Shown: piece by piece, positions 43,575-51,262 of the stretch
How the letters are laid out: each line of letters begins with the position of its first letter
How positions within the stretch are numbered: the first letter of the stretch is position 1
Assembly (NCBI GenBank): GCA_963746255.1
Contig: CAVVAJ010000009.1
Location: 868,001 to 932,000 of the forward strand
From: DAOVXM01 sp963746255
GTDB lineage: Bacteria; Chloroflexota; Anaerolineae; Anaerolineales; UBA4823
Direction of reading: 5' to 3'
DNA: 64,000 bases
The notes under the pieces: model-generated
Told to the model about the DNA's origin: nothing
Database searches by the model: none
The model's input: the letters and a program-made list of their open reading frames with translations, nothing else
Program-made: the position numbers and the translations under genes

Positions 43575-44693
43575 ATGATGACCAAGGTTCCCTTCAATGT
43601 GGATAAAGAAGTGACCGCAGCCAATGATTCCCAGCCGGTTATACTCCCGGTTTTATCTTGGATTGCCCTGTGTGGGTCGTTTCTGGTGGCCTGGTTCCTG
43701 CTGGCATATCTTTTACCGCTGGGTATTCTGGGCGGGGTCATCGGTGCGCTTACCGCTTTTCTGGTGGTCATCTTGGGGGGAAATGCACTCAAGCTGTTCC
43801 CGATCAAGACAAAACTGAGCTATCGGCTCGCATTTGCCCTTTCTGCGGGCGCCATATCAGTCTTGTGGCTGTTGAATTGGTCAGCGCTTCCCTTCTGGAT
43901 CCTGCTCATCAATCTCTGTCTCGCCTGGGTAGGTGCCCTGTGTGGTGGGTTGTTCTTGACTGGCAGGGGTGCGCACTTGTGGGAAAACAACTCGCCGCCC
44001 TCCACAGAGGTCATGGCAGAAGTGTACCAGCGCCACTTAGATATCATCGGGGTACCCGCTCCCGAACCCATGTCTATTCGGGTTTTCGATATCCTGCTGG
44101 CCGGGTTTGGACTGTTCTTGTCGGCACCGGTCTGGTTGGCTTGTTCGCTCATGATCTGGTTGGAGGATCCGGGCCCATTGCTGTTTGTCAAGAATTCGGT
44201 TGGCAAGGGTGGCGTTAACTTCCACCAATTCAAGCTGCGGACGATGGTTTCCGGGGCCGAGGAGAATACCGGTCCCATCCTGGCCAGTGAGGATGATGAG
44301 CGCGTGCTTTGGTCGGGGAGGTTGCTGCGCAAGACTGCGCTTGATGAACTGCCTCAGCTGCTCAATATCCTGGTCGGTGAGATGAGCTTCGTCGGACCGC
44401 GCCCCCAGCGCACTGTTCTCGTGCGCGGCTATCTGGATAGCATACCGTCCTACGCACAGCGCCACCGCGTGCTGCCAGGTTTAGCCGGTCTCGCCCAAGT
44501 CGCGGGGGATTATTACCTCACCCCACTGCAGAAACTGCGTTTTGACCGGTTGTATATTCGCTACCGGGGTCTCGGTTATAACATCAAGCTGATTGCGCTC
44601 GCTTTTGTGATCACGTTCTGGTACCGCTGGCATCGCCGTTGGGATGGCCGCCTGCCGCGCTGGATGATCCGGTTTGGCGGCCCAAACCCCTGA
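43575..44693 (+). CDS. Polyprenyl-phosphate sugar transferase (WcaJ/PssY-like)
   Basis: A 372-residue bacterial sugar transferase that starts lipid-linked glycan synthesis by moving a sugar phosphate from a nucleotide sugar onto undecaprenyl phosphate. About residues 20-140 hold four membrane helices. About 170-360 form the catalytic domain, with RVFDILLAGFGLFLSAPVWL (re-entrant helix), FHQFKLRTMVSGAE (F/Y-K-x-R-[ST]-M), LLRKTALDELPQLLNILVG (the D-E-[LW]-P-Q motif) and MSFVGPRPQR. GLAGLAQVAGDYYLTPLQKL is the conserved C-terminal block. It is the entry enzyme for a surface glycopolymer, with the flippase convergent next door. Confidence 0.9.
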   Translation: MMTKVPFNVDKEVTAANDSQPVILPVLSWIALCGSFLVAWFLLAYLLPLGILGGVIGALTAFLVVILGGNALKLFPIKTKLSYRLAFALSAGAISVLWLLNWSALPFWILLINLCLAWVGALCGGLFLTGRGAHLWENNSPPSTEVMAEVYQRHLDIIGVPAPEPMSIRVFDILLAGFGLFLSAPVWLACSLMIWLEDPGPLLFVKNSVGKGGVNFHQFKLRTMVSGAEENTGPILASEDDERVLWSGRLLRKTALDELPQLLNILVGEMSFVGPRPQRTVLVRGYLDSIPSYAQRHRVLPGLAGLAQVAGDYYLTPLQKLRFDRLYIRYRGLGYNIKLIALAFVITFWYRWHRRWDGRLPRWMIRFGGPNP

Positions 44694-44697
44694 CCAT

Positions 44698-46062
44698 TCA
44701 TGCCGCTGGTGATTCAGCAGGTTCATTTCCCCGCTCTCTTCTACGCAGCCAATATCCCCATAACATCAAGCTGATGATCAGCGCATTCAGCGCCTGCCCG
44801 GCTAGTGTGCCGTAGACATCGAATCTGGTAATCGCCCAGGTACCGATCGTGAACATCGCCGCGATCGCGGCGAGATTTGCATAGAAGATCGGCTGCGATC
44901 TCTCGGTGGCTTTGAAAATCGATTGCAGCGGCATATATGCGTACAGCAGCGCATAGAAGATCACCATCCATAGGATGCCGTTGCTGTATTCCAGGTAAAC
45001 ATCACCATACAGCAGGTTCAGCAGGGGCTCTGCAAAGGTTACTGCGATGCCCAGCAGCACTGCAATCGGGGGCCCCAGCACCAGATAGATCAGTTTTAGA
45101 TAATGGGTGAGTGCCGCATCACCCAGCTGGCGGTATATGCGCGCTGCCCGCGGGGTGAAAAACGTATCGGCGGCCCGCAGGATCGTATGGATCGGCGCGA
45201 CCAGGTTCTGCAGGGCGCGGTAGGCGCCCGCCGCAGCGAAGCTCACCAGGCCAGCGGTCAGGATCGGGTAGAATTCGATCGCCACCCAGTTGGCGATCGC
45301 GCTGCCAGTCAGCCAGCGGCCGAAATGCCAGTTCCGCCGCAAGGTAGCTCTTAGGTTGTCATACTTGCGGGTCCAGATGCCCCGTGTCTGCCACATCCCC
45401 GGTACGATCGCGACGAACGAACCCCAGGCGATGGCGTTCAATCCAGCCGCACCGTTTAGCGCACCTTGCCCGCTCCACCACAGCAGCAGCACCAGCCGGG
45501 TCAGGTTGGCGATGGTATCGTTCACCAATGCGTAGGGCACCATGCCGCGTGTGTAAAAGACCCGCCGCAGGAATTCCTGCACCTGCCAGGTCAGGAATAC
45601 GAACCAAAGCGCGTACAACGCCGGTCCGGCAGTGTCGTTGCCCAGATTGGTTAGGACAATCCCGCCAATCGCCACCGCCAGCGCCGCGCATATCGCTAAC
45701 CCCAATTGGATGAGCAGGTTGCTGCTGGCATAAGACCGGAAATCGTCTTCATCCATCACCGCGCCGAATACATTTAACGGCTGTACCACCAGGCCTTCTT
45801 GCACGGCCCTAATTAACCGCAGGGTTACAAACCCCACCCCGTACACCCCCAGCTCGGTGGGGGTGATGTTGCGCGCCAGGATGATCGTTGCCAGGAAATT
45901 GGCCACGCTAATGATGGCTTGGTCGGCGCCGGCTAAGTAGCCGGCGCGTGCCGATTGGCCTGTGAACAGGTTGGTGAGGTTGATGAAAGCGCCGCGCCGG
46001 TTGTGCCTTGCAGTTTTGTCCGGGCTGGGCTCGCTGGGGGTGGGTTCAATTGGGTCGGGCAT
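44698..46062 (-). CDS. Lipid-linked oligosaccharide flippase (Wzx/MATE-like)
   Basis: About 454 residues with twelve to fourteen predicted membrane helices of the polysaccharide biosynthesis/MVF fold. The hydrophilic N-terminus is Pro-rich (PDPIEPTPSEPSPD) and precedes the first helix region, ARAGYLAGADQAIISVANFL. The family moves undecaprenyl-linked sugars across the membrane. It stops 5 bp from the end of the convergent sugar transferase gene. A TTG at 46077 would add five residues, but the ATG at 46062 lies 6 nt after TATCAT, suggesting a leaderless start. Exact substrate unknown. Confidence 0.85.
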   Translation of the reverse strand: MPDPIEPTPSEPSPDKTARHNRRGAFINLTNLFTGQSARAGYLAGADQAIISVANFLATIILARNITPTELGVYGVGFVTLRLIRAVQEGLVVQPLNVFGAVMDEDDFRSYASSNLLIQLGLAICAALAVAIGGIVLTNLGNDTAGPALYALWFVFLTWQVQEFLRRVFYTRGMVPYALVNDTIANLTRLVLLLWWSGQGALNGAAGLNAIAWGSFVAIVPGMWQTRGIWTRKYDNLRATLRRNWHFGRWLTGSAIANWVAIEFYPILTAGLVSFAAAGAYRALQNLVAPIHTILRAADTFFTPRAARIYRQLGDAALTHYLKLIYLVLGPPIAVLLGIAVTFAEPLLNLLYGDVYLEYSNGILWMVIFYALLYAYMPLQSIFKATERSQPIFYANLAAIAAMFTIGTWAITRFDVYGTLAGQALNALIISLMLWGYWLRRRERGNEPAESPAA

Positions 46063-46283
46063 TAGGTAATGATACAATCATAACAGCGGATATGTAGTGA
46101 TGGTGATCTACATTAACGGGCTGATTTTATCAGATTACACCCGCGGCGGATAATCAAGGGCGATGAGATAGTGAGTCTGATATCTCAATGTGATCTACCG
46201 CTAGGCAGTATCAATACTAATTTGATAAAGATATTCTAATTACCCGTATCCATATCGATGTTTCGGCGTCATAGAGAGAAAGA

Positions 46284-46826
46284 ATGTCATCCGAAAAGAC
46301 ATTAATAGAGCTTGCCCACAAGTATGACAAGCAGGCGTTAGCCGAGGTTTATGATCGCTACAGTCCAGGTATATACCGTTATGCCACCCGGCTGTTGGGT
46401 GATCAGGACCTCGCTGAGGAGTGTGTTGCCGAGACATTCAGCCGTTTCTTGATTGCAGTAAAACAGGGCAAAGGCCCCCGGAAGTATCTGCAGGCATATC
46501 TGTACCGCGTTGCACACAATTGGATAACTGACCAATACCGCCGCGGACCGGCCCCAACCGTTGAATTGGAACCGGAACTGCATGCCAACCCGGGATTAGA
46601 GCCCGACCAGGCGTTCAAGGTGAATGCCGAACAGGAAGAAATCAGGGCAGCCCTGCAGAAGCTGACACCGGAACAGCGCCAGGTTATCGTGCTGAAATAC
46701 ATGCAAGGCTGGCGCAATCGAGAGATAGCGAAATCGATGCAGAGACCAGTCGGTGCCATAAAAGCACTCCAGCACCGCGCGATCGCAGCTCTCCGGCGAC
46801 ACTTGATGAATAGTGAAGAGGTTTGA
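46284..46826 (+). CDS. ECF-type RNA polymerase sigma factor
   Basis: A 180-residue sigma factor with sigma-2 (about 10-85) and sigma-4 (about 115-170) regions and no region 3. ALAEVYDRYSPGIYRYATRL and DLAEECVAETFSRFL form region 2.1-2.2, and YLYRVAHNWITDQYRR the -10 recognition helix. LTPEQRQVIVLKYMQGWRNREIAKSM and GAIKALQHRAIAALRRHL form the region 4 helix-turn-helix. It is followed after one base by a gene for a DUF5667 membrane protein, its likely regulator. The stop is two bases before the partner start codon, which suggests coupling. Confidence 0.92.
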   Translation: MSSEKTLIELAHKYDKQALAEVYDRYSPGIYRYATRLLGDQDLAEECVAETFSRFLIAVKQGKGPRKYLQAYLYRVAHNWITDQYRRGPAPTVELEPELHANPGLEPDQAFKVNAEQEEIRAALQKLTPEQRQVIVLKYMQGWRNREIAKSMQRPVGAIKALQHRAIAALRRHLMNSEEV

Positions 46827-46827
46827 C

Positions 46828-47637
46828 ATGAAACACAAAGATGAGCGAATGGATGAGTATATCCGTGAGAAGTTGAGCAAGCTTTCGCATACCCCCGCTC
46901 GGGATCCAGCGAAGGCCGCACAGGCACGCGCCAGCTTCCTCGCACAAGTGCATGCTCACGCACCCGGGCGCGATCTGTCTGTACCCGTACCTCTTTCACC
47001 GAGTCTGCGTCTTAAGGGGTGGATTAACCAAGTGTTAGGAAGTAATACCCAATGGGAGGGCCATAAGATGTTAAAAGCTATTACCGCTGTAATTGTAATT
47101 GGAGTTATGTTTTTCGGGGGGGCTGGTGCGACCGTGTATGCCGCACAAGATGCATTACCGAATGACGCACTGTACCCGCTGAAAACCGTCACCGAGGACC
47201 TGCGCTTAGCCTTTGCGCTGGACGCGCAGGCGGAGATCGATCTGCTGCTGAACTACTCCGACCGCCGGGTGGGTGAGATTTTGGCGTTATCACGAGCTGG
47301 AGAAGTGGTTCCAGAGGATGTAGTCGTCCGGTTGAACGCTGAAATGGATCTGCTGGAGGATATTATCACCGATCTCGATGAGCCGGAGCTGAGTGATGCT
47401 GTCGAGAAGGTAGGGGTGCATATCTGGGACCGCGACCGCATCAGTTGGAATGAAGGGGACGACATGCTGCGGAATCTAGCCGCCTGGACGGAGATTGAAG
47501 AATGCTCCCTTCCAGAGGATTACTATGAGCAGCTTGCAGCATACGAGCTGTTGCTTGTGGAGTACGAGGCAAATCCAGAATCATTCGGAGAAGCCCCAGT
47601 AGCCCCAGTATGTGAGGATATGGGTAGGGACAGGTGA
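46828..47637 (+). CDS. DUF5667 membrane protein, likely anti-sigma partner
   Basis: A 269-residue protein with a cytoplasmic N-terminus of about 75 residues, one membrane helix (about 83-105) and an external helical DUF5667 domain starting VYAAQDALPNDALYPLKTVTEDLRL (abbreviated here to its core, ALPNDALYPLKTVTEDL). The place next to an ECF sigma factor and the one-helix topology are those of anti-sigma factors. No HxxxCxxC zinc motif is present, so if it binds the sigma factor it does so by another fold. The frame is also open five codons upstream, inside the sigma gene. The frame breaks near 47630, and a longer G/P-rich tail follows in other frames (47638..48048). Confidence 0.8.
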   Translation: MKHKDERMDEYIREKLSKLSHTPARDPAKAAQARASFLAQVHAHAPGRDLSVPVPLSPSLRLKGWINQVLGSNTQWEGHKMLKAITAVIVIGVMFFGGAGATVYAAQDALPNDALYPLKTVTEDLRLAFALDAQAEIDLLLNYSDRRVGEILALSRAGEVVPEDVVVRLNAEMDLLEDIITDLDEPELSDAVEKVGVHIWDRDRISWNEGDDMLRNLAAWTEIEECSLPEDYYEQLAAYELLLVEYEANPESFGEAPVAPVCEDMGRDR

Positions 47638-48048
47638 ATGGGAGTTTGCACAGCCTGGACCGCATTACTATTTCCGCAATAACCAGCCGGATAACGGTAA
47701 AGAAACCGGACAACCACAACCTGATGAGATCACCGATACGGAGATCATTTCCGATACTGCGACTTGAGCGGCACAGATGGATATCTTATTATAGAAGGCA
47801 GTGGGCAAGGAGCTGGAAATGGCCATTTGGACCCTCCGATGGAGATCCGACTGGTCCTGGATCAGGGCAGGGCAATGGCGCCAGCCGAAGCGAAGGCGAA
47901 GAGCCCATAAAAGGACCAATCAAGGGCGAATACCCCATCGGACGTCGGCTACGGTCCAGTTTGGTAGCAATTACCGTACCCCTTCTTAGAGTACTTCAAT
48001 CTCCCCACTCCCAAAGCTAATGGGACTGGTGGAGGTGGTAAGAAGTAA
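47638..48048 (+). pseudogene. Frameshifted C-terminal tail of the DUF5667 protein
   Basis: Beyond the stop at 47637, open pieces in three frames read WEFAQPGPHYYFRNNQPDNG, then G/N/P-rich stretches such as SDGDPTGPGSGQGNG, and finally KANGTGGGGKK with TAA at 48046. DUF5667 proteins often carry such a low-complexity hydrophilic tail, so this was probably one reading frame. At least three frame changes are needed, either errors in a repetitive GC-rich tract or loss of the tail. Confidence 0.55.
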
Positions 48049-48077
48049 ATCCTCAATTCAATATAGCAATATCAAAC

Positions 48078-48105
48078 ACAGGCGTGGCGCTCATCCCACG
48101 CCTGT
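48078..48105 (+). terminator. Intrinsic terminator after the sigma/DUF5667 operon
   Basis: ACAGGCGTGG and CCACGCCTGT form a 10-bp stem with an 8-nt loop, followed by TTTCTTC. It lies 30 bp after the end of the tail of the DUF5667 gene. Confidence 0.8.
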
Positions 48106-48497
48106 TTTCTTCAAACGGTAGTAACACAACGAGGGAAGAATCTCGTTGCCAGCAAGTGAGCCAGCAGTGATATTCTTTTAATATGGAGGGTAATGCATAA
48201 GGATGTGGCGCCATTCCAGGAACCCTGCCAGCGAAGGACCTGACAAATCTTTAGAAATTATTTAGGAAGTAGTGTTAAAATAGGACATCATTTGATTTGC
48301 TTATCCATCCCAAGTATTTATTGCCGATAATAGAATACACAAGAGATGCATTGACGAAAAGTGAAACATTGCAAAAATGTTTGCTTATTGGTGGTTTAAT
48401 CTGATTTTTACTTGTGTATAATAAGAATAGCGGTATGATAGGGTATATGAATTGGGTTAAATCTATGCGTAAATAAGAAAGGACAACGGGCAGGCGT
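48106..48497. other. Intergenic region upstream of the Tad-like cluster
   Basis: About 390 AT-rich bases with no gene recognised. TATAAT at 48417-48422, with TTTAAT at 48395-48400 (16-bp spacer), is a reasonable promoter for the three Tad-like genes. ATG at 48465 (MRK then TAA) may be the remnant of the true tadE start. Confidence 0.4.
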
Positions 48498-48963
48498 ATG
48501 GTCGAGTTCGCTTTAGTACTCCCGATCCTGCTGCTTGGTCATGTTTGGCATCATCGAGTTCGGCAGGCTGCTCTTCACCTACAGCATGATCTCCGCCGCC
48601 AGCCGTGAAGGCGCCCGTTATGCCGCGGCCGCGGGCCGGCTGCCTGGCACTGGCACGGAACGATACAGCGATTGTGCCGGTATCATCGCCGCCGCCACCC
48701 GTATCGGCACTTTTGCCGGCGTCGGAGCTGGCGATGTTTCAATTGCATACGACGAAGGACCAGGGACGGCGGCATATTCCAGTGTTTGCCCACCCGGCCA
48801 ATATGTCGATCTCGGGGACCGCGTTATCGTCACTGTTGCCACCAGTTTCCAGCCGGTTGTCCCGATCGTAAATGTGCCTGCGATACCGTTTTCTATGACT
48901 ACCAGGCGCACGATCATCAAAGATGTGTCTATGATTACACCCACTCCGGGCGCCTATCCGTAA
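48498..48963 (+). pseudogene. TadE-like pilus assembly protein, frameshifted near its N-terminus
   Basis: The TadE signature starts MVEFALVLPILLLG at 48498 and continues, one base out of frame, as VMFGIIEFGRLLFTYSMISA and SREGARYAAAAG. Together they form the usual hydrophobic helix with its preceding Glu and the E-G-A-R-Y-A segment. The break lies near 48533-48540. The remaining part (about 110 residues) is a small beta-rich external domain ending TPTPGAYP. TadE-type proteins are minor pseudopilins or membrane proteins of the Tad/Flp system. One inserted or missing base separates this from a normal gene of about 150 residues, so an assembly error is likely. Confidence 0.75.
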
Positions 48964-48984
48964 TCTATTTTTCCGACTTTTGAT

Positions 48985-49422
48985 ATGTCACACAGAGCGA
49001 ATTACACGCAAAAACAATTAAACCAAAGCCAACAAGGCCAAGCCCTGGTCGAATTTGCGATGGGATTGTTCTTTCTGCTTCTGTTGATCTCAGGGATTGT
49101 GGATCTCGGGCGGGCAATCTTCACCTACATGGATTTGCGTGAAGCCGCCCAGGAAGGCGCCGCCTATGCGACAGTCAATCCTGGGGATACCACCGGGATT
49201 GAGAACCGCGTCACGGATTCCTCCAATGTTTTCGACTCTTCAGACCTTTCTGTGAGTGTCAACACCCCCGCTAATCCCTGCCTGGGAGACGATATCATCA
49301 TAGGTGTATCCATCGCTGACTTCCCGCTGACCATGCCCTTCATGGGCACGATCTTGGGGACACAAACGTTAACCATCACCGCTTCGATTCACGATACGGT
49401 TTTAGTGCCTCTTTGCCCGTAA
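48985..49422 (+). CDS. TadE-like pilus assembly protein
   Basis: A 145-residue protein. SQQGQALVEFAMGLFFLLLL is the TadE signature (G-Q-A-L-V-E-F followed by the membrane helix). VDLGRAIFTYMDLREAAQEG and AAYATVNPGD complete the conserved N-terminal block. The C-terminal 75 residues form a predicted external beta domain with two Cys. It lies 21 bp after the first tadE and 24 bp before the TadG-like gene, so all three should be one transcript. No TadA ATPase, TadB/C or prepilin gene is in this window. Confidence 0.85.
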   Translation: MSHRANYTQKQLNQSQQGQALVEFAMGLFFLLLLISGIVDLGRAIFTYMDLREAAQEGAAYATVNPGDTTGIENRVTDSSNVFDSSDLSVSVNTPANPCLGDDIIIGVSIADFPLTMPFMGTILGTQTLTITASIHDTVLVPLCP

Positions 49423-49446
49423 TTGGAGTGAGGATTTAGGAGAATT

Positions 49447-50958
49447 ATGATGAAAACTCGACAATCATCTGAAAAAGGACAGGTGCTGATATTACTTGTC
49501 TTAGGGATCGTCGCTTTGCTCGGCTTCACGGCATTCGCCATTGACGGCGGCATGGTTTATTCCGACCGCCGGCATGCCCAGAACGGCGCCGACGCGGCTT
49601 CGCTGACCGGTGGTGGCGCTGCCTCCAATTCTTTAGAAACGTTGTTCAACAACGCTGCGACGAAGAGTGTCATCTATAATTGGAACTGCAACATTTCCCA
49701 CCTGGTTAACGCACAAATAGCCGCCCGCAATGCCGCCGTCGCCCAAGCGTTAGATAACGGCTACACGATCGACCAGGATATCTCCGACCTCAACGGTGTC
49801 TCCACCGATTGTGGTGAGGTGGATTATGGCGGCTGGAGCCAGAAATATATCGACGTCATCACTTACGTCACCCGCGACACACCGACCTCCTTCGCTCACT
49901 TTGTCTTTGGAGGCTCTTTGACCAACTCGGTCGAAGCGGTCACCCGGCTTGAACCACCGCATGACCTTGCCTACGGTAACGCTGTTTTCGCTCTGCGCGA
50001 GGACTGCCCTAATTCTGTCACCGGTGGGGTGCATTTCATCGGCACCGAAAGTACCACCGTAATAGATGGCGGGATCTTTTCCAATGCCTGCATGCGCGGC
50101 AACGGTGACGCGGAAGTGACGGTCACCGGTGGCGATATCGCCTGTGTAGGTGAGACGGACGACGAGTTTTGCTACACTGACAATGGGGCTGATGAAAGCC
50201 CCTACCCAACCGACCTCCCCGAGGAAAATCGTATACCCCGCGAAGACTTCGGATTTGATCCCGCGGTTATGGATGCACTATGCGCTGAGTATTCTGCTGC
50301 CGAAGACTTTGGCAATTGGTCAGGGGATGGCGTGATCAGTCCAGGCAGATACAATCGCATTCGCGTCAACGCTGCCGGAGATATCTTATACTTGCGGCCT
50401 GGTTTATACTGCATAGCAAGTAGCGTCACCGATAATGGGGGTGCCATCGTCGGTCATGGTGTCACTTTATACTTGACCGGTGGCGCGTTCACGACCAATG
50501 GTGGAATCACTGCCAAGCTATCTGCCCCTCCCCAGGAGACTGCCGATCTATCTTATGTAAGCGAGTATTTTGGTGGTGATGAAGAACCCATTGGGACTGG
50601 ATTTGGAGATTGGATGGTCAACGCCCTGGAATATGATGAAGGTTCTCTTCCTGCTGATCTTGTATCAATTGATGAGCTGCATCCTGCCGGCAGCAAAGCT
50701 GTACGCGGATTACTGATCTACAGCCGGGATGGCAATACCAACGATATCAGCCTGCTAGGTAATTCGACATCCTTCTACATCGGAACCATTTATGCCCCGG
50801 ATGGCACCATCATCGCTGGCGGCACTAGTGATCTGCAGGTAATAGCAGGTCAGCTGATCGCCGACACGGTCAAAATTGGTGGAAACTCCGGATTGAACAT
50901 CACCTATGATGGCGAAGTGACAATGTACGTCTCGACCGAGCTCGAACTGCACGAGTGA
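49447..50958 (+). CDS. TadG-like pilus assembly protein with long extracellular domain
   Basis: A 503-residue protein. Residues about 10-60 are the TadG N-terminal domain: EKGQVLILLVLGIVALLGFT is the membrane helix, AIDGGMVYSDRRHAQNGADA the conserved block after it. The rest is an external, Asp/Gly-rich beta domain with repeated turns (GGVHFIGTESTTVIDGG, GDGVISPGRYNRI, GVTLYLTGGAFTTNGG, NSTSFYIGTIYAPDGT). This looks like a beta-helix or bactofilin-like stack. It is possibly a surface adhesin or a pilus-linked structural protein. A strong terminator follows at 50978. Confidence 0.8.
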   Translation: MMKTRQSSEKGQVLILLVLGIVALLGFTAFAIDGGMVYSDRRHAQNGADAASLTGGGAASNSLETLFNNAATKSVIYNWNCNISHLVNAQIAARNAAVAQALDNGYTIDQDISDLNGVSTDCGEVDYGGWSQKYIDVITYVTRDTPTSFAHFVFGGSLTNSVEAVTRLEPPHDLAYGNAVFALREDCPNSVTGGVHFIGTESTTVIDGGIFSNACMRGNGDAEVTVTGGDIACVGETDDEFCYTDNGADESPYPTDLPEENRIPREDFGFDPAVMDALCAEYSAAEDFGNWSGDGVISPGRYNRIRVNAAGDILYLRPGLYCIASSVTDNGGAIVGHGVTLYLTGGAFTTNGGITAKLSAPPQETADLSYVSEYFGGDEEPIGTGFGDWMVNALEYDEGSLPADLVSIDELHPAGSKAVRGLLIYSRDGNTNDISLLGNSTSFYIGTIYAPDGTIIAGGTSDLQVIAGQLIADTVKIGGNSGLNITYDGEVTMYVSTELELHE

Positions 50959-50977
50959 CAATGCTAAATTAATTAAC

Positions 50978-51002
50978 AAAAGGTGAGCGCTGCTCACCTT
51001 TT
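50978..51002. terminator. Bidirectional terminator between tadG-like gene and SRP RNA
   Basis: AAAAGGTGAGC and its complement GCTCACCTTTT form an 11-bp stem with loop GCT. T-runs occur on both strands, so it can end the Tad-like operon (plus) and the SRP RNA (minus). Confidence 0.85.
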
Positions 51003-51009
51003 TCATTTA

Positions 51010-51126
51010 ACGCGCATCCGGGCAGGCAACCCGGCGGCACCCAGATGGCTCTGCTTACTGCTGCTTCCTCTCGGATCTGACAGGGTTCACAGGCACCCGC
51101 CGCGCCGGACCCACCCGGACACGCCC
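51010..51126 (-). ncRNA. ffs: Signal recognition particle RNA, small bacterial type
   Basis: Read on the minus strand, the region contains the conserved SRP domain IV: TGTGAACCCTGTCAGATCC, then GAGAGGAAGCAGCAGTAAGC, matching the Ffh-binding symmetric and asymmetric loops (CAG and GGAAGCAGC elements). The apical tetraloop is GAGA, a GNRA loop, in place of the common GGAA. The 5' part (GGGGCGTGTCCGGG and GGCGGGTGCC) pairs with the 3' part (GGGTGCCGCC and CCCGGATGCGC), making one long hairpin of about 115 nt without an Alu domain. The RNA forms, with Ffh, the particle that targets membrane proteins. A near-consensus promoter lies just upstream and a terminator downstream. Exact ends are inferred from pairing. 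Confidence 0.85.
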
Positions 51127-51129
51127 CGG

Positions 51130-51158
51130 AGGATACCGCACTCACCCAAGCCTGTCAA
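51130..51158 (-). promoter_or_regulatory. Promoter of the SRP RNA gene
   Basis: On the minus strand TTGACA (51153-51158), a 17-bp spacer and TATCCT (51130-51135) form a strong sigma-70 type promoter. The predicted transcription start is near 51124, which fits the 5' end inferred from RNA pairing. Confidence 0.7.
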
Positions 51159-51195
51159 TGTCGCCTTGCTCTACTCACCATCTCGGTTAAAAATG

Positions 51196-51227
51196 AACCT
51201 CCCGTCTGCTACTGGCAACGGGAGGTT
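51196..51227 (-). terminator. Intrinsic terminator of acnA
   Basis: AACCTCCCGT and ACGGGAGGTT form a perfect 10-bp stem with a 12-nt loop, followed on the minus strand by CATTTTT. It lies about 35 bp after the acnA stop. Confidence 0.8.
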
Positions 51228-51262
51228 ATCTAATGTTTGTTATCCCTGCGGTATTTACTCGC

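Noticed and set aside
47634..48020. 128-codon open frame after the DUF5667 gene
   Set aside because: It is best explained as out-of-frame reading of the DUF5667 protein's low-complexity tail, not a separate gene.
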